DNA of 56,995 nucleotides from contig CACIJW010000009.1 of the NCBI GenBank assembly GCA_902587125.1, positions 1 to 56,995 on the forward strand, given 5' to 3'. Numbering within the stretch: position 1 is the stretch's first letter; each line of letters begins with the position of its first letter. The translations under genes and the position numbers were made by a program. Positions 51,547 to 56,995 of the stretch are shown here, one piece after another. Source of the DNA: an uncultured Bacteroidota bacterium. GTDB lineage: Bacteria > Bacteroidota > Bacteroidia > Flavobacteriales > BACL11. Under the pieces are notes generated by a model, which was given only the letters and a program-made list of their open reading frames with translations, searched no databases and was not told the origin of the DNA.

Positions 51547-52429
51547 TTTCAAGCATTTTTGCATCATCAGCTTTTTCAATCCAATTAATATCATCTAATT
51601 TTTTAAACCAAGTCATTTGTCTTTTAGCATATCTTCTTGTATTTCTTTTGATTAGATTAATAGCTTCTTCCTTTGAAATGACACCTTCTATGTAATTAAA
51701 TAATTCTTTGTATCCTACAGTATCTAGAGCATTCAAGTTTCTGTAATCATACAATTTTTTGGCTTCATCAATAAGTCCTTGATCAATCATTAAATCAACT
51801 CTTTTATTAATCTGATTGTAGAGGATATGCCTTTCAGTTCGTAATCCAAATTTCAATATTTGATAATCATTTTCTAAATTCTTCTCATTATAAAAAGATG
51901 AAATTGGTTTTCCTGAAATTTCATATACCTCCAATGCTCTTATCATCCTTTGATGATTGTTCTTGTCAACTTTATCATAAAAATTTTTATCGTACTTTTT
52001 TACTTGATTTCTAAGCCATTGTATACCTTTTTTTTTAAATATTGAAATAATTTTAGATCTTGTTTTTTTACAAGATGCTGGAACATCGTCCAATTTATTA
52101 CAGATTGCATCGATATACATACCAGATCCTCCTACAGCAATAATAACATTGTATTTTTTAAAAATTTTATTAATAATTTTTAGGACATCTTTTTGATAAA
52201 GTCCTGCACTATAATTATTTAGAATTGATATATTGTGAATAAAATGATGTTTTACTTCTAATAATTGATTTTTATTTGGAGGACATGTTCCAATTAACAG
52301 TTCCTTATAAAATTGTCTAGAGTCTGCAGAGATTATTTCACAATTCAAATACTTGGCTAACTTGATTGAAAGCTTTGTTTTTCCAATTCCAGTAGGACCA
52401 CAAATGATAATTAGCTTTTTAATCCTCAA
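51518..52429 (-). CDS. miaA: tRNA dimethylallyltransferase
   Basis: Transfers a dimethylallyl group from DMAPP to A37 of UNN-reading tRNAs (i6A). P-loop GPTGIGKT at residues 10-17, ISADSRQFYKELLIGT, GGSGMYIDAI and YAKRQMTWFK near the C terminus are diagnostic. 303 aa. Last gene of the dapD-GT-tsaC-cca-miaA series, 13 bases after cca. Its final 29 bases overlap the end of the SprB-repeat gene on the other strand. Its DMAPP substrate comes from the pathway ending in IspH, also encoded here. Confidence 0.95.
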   Translation of the reverse strand: MRIKKLIIICGPTGIGKTKLSIKLAKYLNCEIISADSRQFYKELLIGTCPPNKNQLLEVKHHFIHNISILNNYSAGLYQKDVLKIINKIFKKYNVIIAVGGSGMYIDAICNKLDDVPASCKKTRSKIISIFKKKGIQWLRNQVKKYDKNFYDKVDKNNHQRMIRALEVYEISGKPISSFYNEKNLENDYQILKFGLRTERHILYNQINKRVDLMIDQGLIDEAKKLYDYRNLNALDTVGYKELFNYIEGVISKEEAINLIKRNTRRYAKRQMTWFKKLDDINWIEKADDAKMLEIILQSLRSL

Positions 52430-52442
52430 TTGATTTAAAAGT

Positions 52443-53834
52443 TTATTTCTTCAATTTCTTGAGATAACTGATTGCACTTTTCTTTTCATTTTTAATTTTT
52501 CCATCCAAAATTGCTTCCTCTACAGCTTTTTTGAGTCTACCTACTTCTTTGCCTTCTTTCATATTGAAAATTTTCATGATTTCAAATCCCGAAACGGGGG
52601 GTTGCCAATTTCGAATTTTATCTCTTTCTTCAACATCTTTTAACTTTTTTCTAACTATTTCAAAGTTCTTAAGATATCTAATGACTTTTTTAGGATTCTT
52701 AGATGTTATATCAGCATCACATAAGGTCATTAAATCATCGATATCTTCACCTGCATCAAATAATAATCTTCTTACTGCAGAATCTGTAACGATCTCTTGT
52801 GCCAGAGCTATTGGTCTTAAGTGTAGTGCAACAAGTTTTTTAACATACAACATTTTTTCATTTTGAGGTAGTTTTAATTTTTTAAAGATTTTTGGCACCA
52901 TTTTACTTCCAATATAATCATGAGCGTGAAATGTCCAGCCAATTTTTTTATCAAATTTTTTTGTGATTGGTTTTGCTATGTCATGCAAAATAGCTGCCCA
53001 CCTAAGCCATAAATTATCTGTTTTTTTAGAAATATTATCTAATACTTCTAAAGTGTGATAAAAGTTATCTTTGTGTGAAAACTTTTCTATTGTTTCAACT
53101 CCAACAAGGCTAATCATTTCCTCAAAAATTTTTTCAAGAATACCAGTTTCTTTTAGTAAAATGAACCCCTTTGAAGGTACGCTAGAAAGAATTATTTTGT
53201 TAAGCTCATCTGTTATTCTTTCGCTAGAAACAATATTTATTCTTTGATTATTTTTGCTAATTGATTGTAAAGTTTTAGAACAAATCTCAAAATTAAGTTG
53301 AGCGGAAAATCGAATCGCTCTTATCATCCTTAGCGGATCATCTGAAAATGTTTTATCTGGATCTAGAGGTGTTTTTATTATTTTATTTTTTAAATCAATA
53401 AGACCATTAAAAGGGTCAATTAGCTTCCCATAACTTTCGCCAACCAATTTCACGTACAAACAGTTAATTGTAAAGTCTCTTCTTTTTTGGTCATCCTCTA
53501 AGCTTCCATTCTCAATAATAGGATTTCTTGAATTTTTTCTGTAAGATTCTTTTCTTGCTCCAATAAACTCATAGTTCATATCTTCATATGAAACTAAGGC
53601 GGTTCCAAAGTTTGAGTAAGTTGAGATCTTACTATTTGGAATTAAATTTTTAACCTCTTTGGCCAGTTCTATACCACTTCCAATGCATACAAAATCAATG
53701 TCTTTTTTGTTTTTATTATTCAAAAGAAGGTCTCTTACCCAACCTCCAACAACGAAGCTTTCATAGCCAAGTTTTTCTGAAGCATTTTTTACAATGTCAA
53801 AAATTCTATGATTCAATTCCTCTTTAAGATTCAC
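52443..53834 (-). CDS. cca: CCA tRNA nucleotidyltransferase with HD domain
   Basis: Class II nucleotidyltransferase of the tRNA CCA-adding/poly(A) polymerase family. Nucleotidyltransferase motif GGWVRDLLL at residues 30-38 and catalytic DID at 45-47; the RRDFTINCLYV motif and the RMIRAIRFSAQL neck follow. A C-terminal HD phosphohydrolase domain is present (ILHDIAKPITK, HAHDYIGSKM). 463 aa fits the Bacteroidota HD-containing form. Whether it adds all of CCA or part cannot be told from sequence. Start ATG overlaps the tsaC stop by 4 bases. Confidence 0.92.
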   Translation of the reverse strand: MNLKEELNHRIFDIVKNASEKLGYESFVVGGWVRDLLLNNKNKKDIDFVCIGSGIELAKEVKNLIPNSKISTYSNFGTALVSYEDMNYEFIGARKESYRKNSRNPIIENGSLEDDQKRRDFTINCLYVKLVGESYGKLIDPFNGLIDLKNKIIKTPLDPDKTFSDDPLRMIRAIRFSAQLNFEICSKTLQSISKNNQRINIVSSERITDELNKIILSSVPSKGFILLKETGILEKIFEEMISLVGVETIEKFSHKDNFYHTLEVLDNISKKTDNLWLRWAAILHDIAKPITKKFDKKIGWTFHAHDYIGSKMVPKIFKKLKLPQNEKMLYVKKLVALHLRPIALAQEIVTDSAVRRLLFDAGEDIDDLMTLCDADITSKNPKKVIRYLKNFEIVRKKLKDVEERDKIRNWQPPVSGFEIMKIFNMKEGKEVGRLKKAVEEAILDGKIKNEKKSAISYLKKLKK

Positions 53835-54373
53835 TTTCTTATTATTGTAATGTTTCCAGATTTTTCAAATTTAATAATACTTGAACTTTTATTCATTATT
53901 TCGTCTTTTCTATGATTAACTACATAGTCTACTCCATCAATAATTTTCTGGTTAATGTCATTAAAACAAGAGGGAGTATCCTCTTTACTAATATTGGCAG
54001 AGGTCGAAATAATAGGCTTATTAAATCGACTCAATAGTTGCTGACAAAAATTATCATTTACAATTCTTATAGCTGCAGTACCATCTGCAGATATCGCAAG
54101 CTTTGAAATACCTACAATTTTATTGTAAATCACTGTAGTTGGTTTTTCAAAAGAAATTTCTTTTGTAATATGAGTTACTTTTTTAAGTTGTTCATAGCTG
54201 GAAACAATTGATATTAGTGCTTTTGAGTCACTTCTTTGCTTTAGTTTAAATATTTTTCTGATTGCACTATCAATTGTGGCATCACAACCAATTCCCCAGA
54301 CAGTATCAGTAGGATATAAAATTAATCCTCCGTTGCCCAAAACCTCAATACATTTATTAACTTCTGTTTCCAT
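53831..54373 (-). CDS. tsaC: Threonylcarbamoyl-AMP synthase
   Basis: YrdC/Sua5-fold enzyme making threonylcarbamoyl-AMP for t6A37 on ANN-reading tRNAs. GGLILYPTDTVWGIGCDA opens the family fold, with KLKQRSDSKALI (nucleotide-binding lysine/arginine) and the STSANISKED motif later. 180 aa: the short form without the Sua5 extra domain. It overlaps the upstream glycosyltransferase by 17 bases and cca by 4, so it is in one operon. Confidence 0.93.
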   Translation of the reverse strand: METEVNKCIEVLGNGGLILYPTDTVWGIGCDATIDSAIRKIFKLKQRSDSKALISIVSSYEQLKKVTHITKEISFEKPTTVIYNKIVGISKLAISADGTAAIRIVNDNFCQQLLSRFNKPIISTSANISKEDTPSCFNDINQKIIDGVDYVVNHRKDEIMNKSSSIIKFEKSGNITIIRK

Positions 54374-55484
54374 TCAATAAATCTAAGTATATATTATTTA
54401 GTTTTTCATTTACTGATTTATCACAAAATGTTTTGGCATGAGCATAACCATTATCAATCATTTTTTTTCTAATAGTTGGATTATCTTCGATTTCTTTTAT
54501 TGCACTTACTATTTCATCAGTATTTTTTGTGTCAACATATTTTGTGTAAGTTCCACCAGCTTCTTCAAAACAACCGCCCTTAGTAGTGATTACTGGAACT
54601 TTTGAATACAAGGCTTCTATAATTGGAATTCCAAATCCTTCATAAATAGAGGGATAGACAAGTATAGAAGCATTTCTATAAGCAATTGCAATTTCTTCTA
54701 AATTTAGATTGTGCTTAAAAAAAATTCTTTTCTGAAGATTATTATTTTTGATATAGTTTATACATTTTTCTTTGTAGTCTTTACCATCACCAATCACAAC
54801 CAAGTTTTTATATTTCATTTTCTTGAGGACTTTGATTAATGGTAATAAATTTTTTCTTTCTTCTATTGAACTAACGTAAAGAATATAATTTTTTGGTAAT
54901 CCCAAGTCTTTTTTAACCATATTTTTCTTATGACTTTTAAAGACTGGATTGCATGATTGATATACCACTTCAATTTTCTTGCAATCAATTTTAAAAAATT
55001 TCATAATGTCTGATTTTGTTTGATTACTAATTGCAATTATTTTATCGGATCTCTTGCAAGCATATTTTACTTTGCAATAATAAATTAGTCGATCAAAAAT
55101 GTTAAAATACTGAGGTAATCTTAAAAAAATTAAATCATGTATTGTAACAACCGTTTTGATTTTAGTTTTGTCTATCCCAAAAGGGATTTCATGACTAAGT
55201 CCATGGAAAATATCTACTTTTTCTTTTTTTAGATCTATTAAAATGCCAAACGATCTCCATATTGATTGAAAAAATCGATAGAAGAAATTTTTAGGCTTAA
55301 CTATTTTAATATTATCTCTACATCTTAGAAAATCTAATCTTTTGTTTTGAAAAATTTTAGATGCAAATAATAAAATTTGAAATTTTGGATTTGATAAACT
55401 GTAAGTGTTAATTAAATCTCTTGAATAGTTACCTAATCCAGTTTGATTTTCAAATGCTCTTTTTGCATCATATCCTATTTTCAT
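54357..55484 (-). CDS. Glycosyltransferase family 4 protein
   Basis: GT-B fold transferase of 375 aa. The N-terminal MKIGYDAKRAFENQTGLGNYSRDLI is typical of GT4 mannosyl/glucosyl transferases, and the donor-site motif PSIYEGFGIPIIEAL carries the E-x7-E signature. The donor and acceptor are unknown; likely work is on cell-surface polysaccharide or LPS. No other polysaccharide genes are nearby, so it looks like an isolated housekeeping gene placed between dapD (abutting, no gap) and tsaC (17-base overlap). Confidence 0.9.
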   Translation of the reverse strand: MKIGYDAKRAFENQTGLGNYSRDLINTYSLSNPKFQILLFASKIFQNKRLDFLRCRDNIKIVKPKNFFYRFFQSIWRSFGILIDLKKEKVDIFHGLSHEIPFGIDKTKIKTVVTIHDLIFLRLPQYFNIFDRLIYYCKVKYACKRSDKIIAISNQTKSDIMKFFKIDCKKIEVVYQSCNPVFKSHKKNMVKKDLGLPKNYILYVSSIEERKNLLPLIKVLKKMKYKNLVVIGDGKDYKEKCINYIKNNNLQKRIFFKHNLNLEEIAIAYRNASILVYPSIYEGFGIPIIEALYSKVPVITTKGGCFEEAGGTYTKYVDTKNTDEIVSAIKEIEDNPTIRKKMIDNGYAHAKTFCDKSVNEKLNNIYLDLLNGNRS

Positions 55485-56300
55485 TTAAACAGATACATTA
55501 TGTGTTCTTAGAGCATCATTTAATGATGTTTTTTTGTTTGTGCTCTCCTTTCGCTTGCCAATAATTAACGCGCAAGGAACATAAAATTCACCAGAACTAA
55601 AATTCTTTTTGTATGAGCCAGGTATAACTACTGATCTCTCAGGAATAATTCCTTTATGTTCAACAGTTTTTGGACCACTAACATCTAAAATTTTTGTTGA
55701 ACTTGTAATTGTAACATTTGCACCTAGAACAGCCTCTTTCTTGATTTGAACTCCTTCAACAATAATACATCTTGAGCCAATAAATACATTGTCTTCAACA
55801 ACTACAGGAGTTGCTTGTAAAGGCTCTAATACACCACCTATTCCTACTCCTCCCGAGAGATGAACATTTTTTCCAATTTGTGCACATGATCCAACTGTAG
55901 CCCAGGTATCAATCATTGTATTTTCATCAACATAAGCTCCAATGTTAACATATGAGGGCATCATTATCACACCCCTGGCCAAGTATGAGCCATATCGAGC
56001 AATTGCATGAGGCACAACTCTCACACCTTTGTCGGCATATCCTTTTTTTAATTTCATTTTATCATGAAATTCAAAAATACCAACTTCTTCAACTTCCATC
56101 TTTTGTATTGGAAAGTACATAACAACAGCTTTTTTTACCCATTCGTTAGTTGTCCACTTTTGATTAATTAGTTCAGCAACTCGAATGTCACCATTATCTA
56201 GTTTTTCGATAACTGATTTTATTGCATCTTGGTACTTAATGTTGTTTAATAGCTCTCTTTCTTTCCAACATTTCTCAATAAGATTTTTAAGTTCAGACAT
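55485..56300 (-). CDS. dapD: Tetrahydrodipicolinate N-succinyltransferase
   Basis: Lysine and diaminopimelate synthesis: succinylates 2,3,4,5-tetrahydrodipicolinate. The helical N terminus (LIEKCWKERELL) is followed by a left-handed beta helix with hexapeptide repeats, including GVRVVPHAIARYGSYLARGVIMMPSYVNIGAYVD-type turns, TWATVGSCAQIGKNVHLSGG and GSRCIIVEGVQIKKEAVLGA. 271 aa is normal. First gene of the minus-strand operon toward miaA. Confidence 0.96.
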   Translation of the reverse strand: MSELKNLIEKCWKERELLNNIKYQDAIKSVIEKLDNGDIRVAELINQKWTTNEWVKKAVVMYFPIQKMEVEEVGIFEFHDKMKLKKGYADKGVRVVPHAIARYGSYLARGVIMMPSYVNIGAYVDENTMIDTWATVGSCAQIGKNVHLSGGVGIGGVLEPLQATPVVVEDNVFIGSRCIIVEGVQIKKEAVLGANVTITSSTKILDVSGPKTVEHKGIIPERSVVIPGSYKKNFSSGEFYVPCALIIGKRKESTNKKTSLNDALRTHNVSV

Positions 56301-56304
56301 GAAA

Positions 56305-56312
56305 CAAATATA
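56305..56312 (-). promoter_or_regulatory. -7 box candidate for the dapD operon
   Basis: Minus-strand TATATTTG, exact TAnnTTTG, only 4 nt before the dapD ATG, so a transcript from it would be leaderless. No -33 TTG at the right distance; could be chance. Confidence 0.3.
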
Positions 56313-56344
56313 AATTAAAAATCACTAATTTTAAATTACTATAA

Positions 56345-56995
56345 ATGTCTATTATGAAACATCTACTGATTCTACTTTCTTTCTTTATTTTCACAAATAC
56401 ATCTGCACAATATGGTATGCTTAATGGCACTGGCTATGCCCCAAACGTAACTGTTGCAGATCTTAATGGCGTGACTCATGATATATATGAATATTTAGAC
56501 AGTGGTTATGTTGTTGTACTTGAACTTGTCAGTGCATCTTGTGCTACATGTGCTGCCTATGCATCTGGTACTGAAAATTCTTACAATCTTTATGGCCCTG
56601 GTGGTAATAATTCAGCAAGATTTATCGGTCTTGAAACAAACTCTAATACAACAAATACAATGGTCTCAAATTTTGTATCAACATATGGTATTACATTTCC
56701 AATAGCTAATAATATAGTTCCAGCTAATATTAATTATCAATTATATTATACACCTAGCTACTATGTAATATATCCAGATACTTCATACACAACAATTTGC
56801 CCCCTTTATTGTGTTACAACAAGTACAAGTTCTTCAATAGAAAATGATTTAAATAATGCAATTAGCTCATGGGTAATTAGCGGCTGTACAGACTCTACAG
56901 CTACAAATTACTCTACTAGTGCTAACGTGGATGATGGTTCATGTCTATATAGTACAACATGTTCAGGTTCACCGATCACGAACTTAGGCGTTACG
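56345..56995 (+). CDS. Secreted thioredoxin-like protein with GCTDxxAxNY repeat (3' end missing)
   Basis: Open to the right edge. Translation gives a signal peptide (MKHLLILLSFFIFTNTSAQ when started at the ATG at 56354; an ATG at 56345 adds MSI). A thioredoxin-fold domain follows: VTVADLNGVTHDIYEYLDSG, then VVVLELVSASCATCAAYASG with a C-x-x-C pair about residues 63 and 66 (from 56354). Next comes GCTDSTATNY then STSANVDDGSC, the calcium-type repeat frequent in secreted proteins of marine Flavobacteriales. The protein likely continues into more repeats and a T9SS tail beyond the window. The redox partner and target are unknown; a structural rather than catalytic use of the CATC motif is possible. 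Confidence 0.78.
   Translation, partial: MSIMKHLLILLSFFIFTNTSAQYGMLNGTGYAPNVTVADLNGVTHDIYEYLDSGYVVVLELVSASCATCAAYASGTENSYNLYGPGGNNSARFIGLETNSNTTNTMVSNFVSTYGITFPIANNIVPANINYQLYYTPSYYVIYPDTSYTTICPLYCVTTSTSSSIENDLNNAISSWVISGCTDSTATNYSTSANVDDGSCLYSTTCSGSPITNLGVT

Noticed and set aside
52531-52866. 111-aa plus-strand frame inside cca
   Set aside because: Antisense shadow of the HD domain coding region, with no recognisable content.

Overview
The window reads as chromosomal core DNA from a low-G+C (about 30% by eye) marine-type Bacteroidota, most likely order Flavobacteriales. The lineage evidence is: the type IX secretion component PorQ beside cmk; secreted proteins ending in type A and type B (CHU_C) T9SS sorting domains; SprB-type repeats; a GCTDxxAxNYxxxAxxDDGSC repeat in the right-edge gene; a eukaryotic-type NADP isocitrate dehydrogenase; a DnaX clamp-loader subunit without the zinc module; -7 boxes of the Bacteroidota form TAnnTTTG; and almost no Shine-Dalgarno sequences. 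I see no insertion sequence, prophage, CRISPR array, rRNA or tRNA. Coding density is extreme: the longest stretch without a gene is 136 bases (28282-28417), so no gene-free stretch over 300 bases exists.

Layout. 1-8 kb: end of a probable T9SS cargo gene, an M3 peptidase, a UMF1-type transporter, a secreted Asp-box protein, L-2-hydroxyglutarate oxidase with an overlapping unknown gene, purB and a DUF456 membrane protein. 8-20 kb: yidC-pyrG, a TonB-dependent receptor and holA on the minus strand; a PD-(D/E)xK HsdR-N-like gene head-to-head with holA; acnB; a MacB-like permease; and rpsF-rpsR-rplI. 20-28 kb: dnaX, a two-domain M16 peptidase and icd on plus; a 65-aa protein, an FtsE-like ATPase and murB on minus. 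28-51.5 kb is one long plus-strand block: TPR protein plus outer-membrane barrel, gyrB-mdh, rpmE (type B), a GlmU-like protein, a 97-aa unknown with lon, porQ-cmk-ispH, rpsA, pyrR-pyrB, a small conserved protein, a T9SS cargo gene, rnz, and a large SprB-repeat/CHU_C adhesin. 51.5-56.3 kb (minus): dapD, a GT4 glycosyltransferase, tsaC, cca and miaA, three of them tRNA maturation genes in a row. The right edge holds the start of a secreted thioredoxin-like protein.

The genes serve central functions: TCA cycle (acnB, icd, mdh, with LhgO as likely metabolite repair), nucleotides (purB, pyrG, pyrB, pyrR, cmk), replication (holA, dnaX, gyrB), translation and tRNA maturation, wall and lysine precursors (murB, dapD), isoprenoids (ispH), membrane biogenesis (yidC), proteolysis (lon, M3, M16) and T9SS secretion.

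No wholly new multi-gene system stands out. The best leads are regulatory and architectural: (i) an unusually long rpsA leader with two mutually exclusive hairpins and a small out-of-frame uORF overlapping the rpsA start; (ii) the only convincing intrinsic terminator in 57 kb, sitting 12 nt before pyrR; (iii) seven of seven convergent gene pairs overlapping or separated by 1 base; (iv) -7 promoter boxes whose TTG imitates start codons of pyrG, purB and the TonB receptor gene; and (v) several small or orphan proteins of unknown role tied to core genes.
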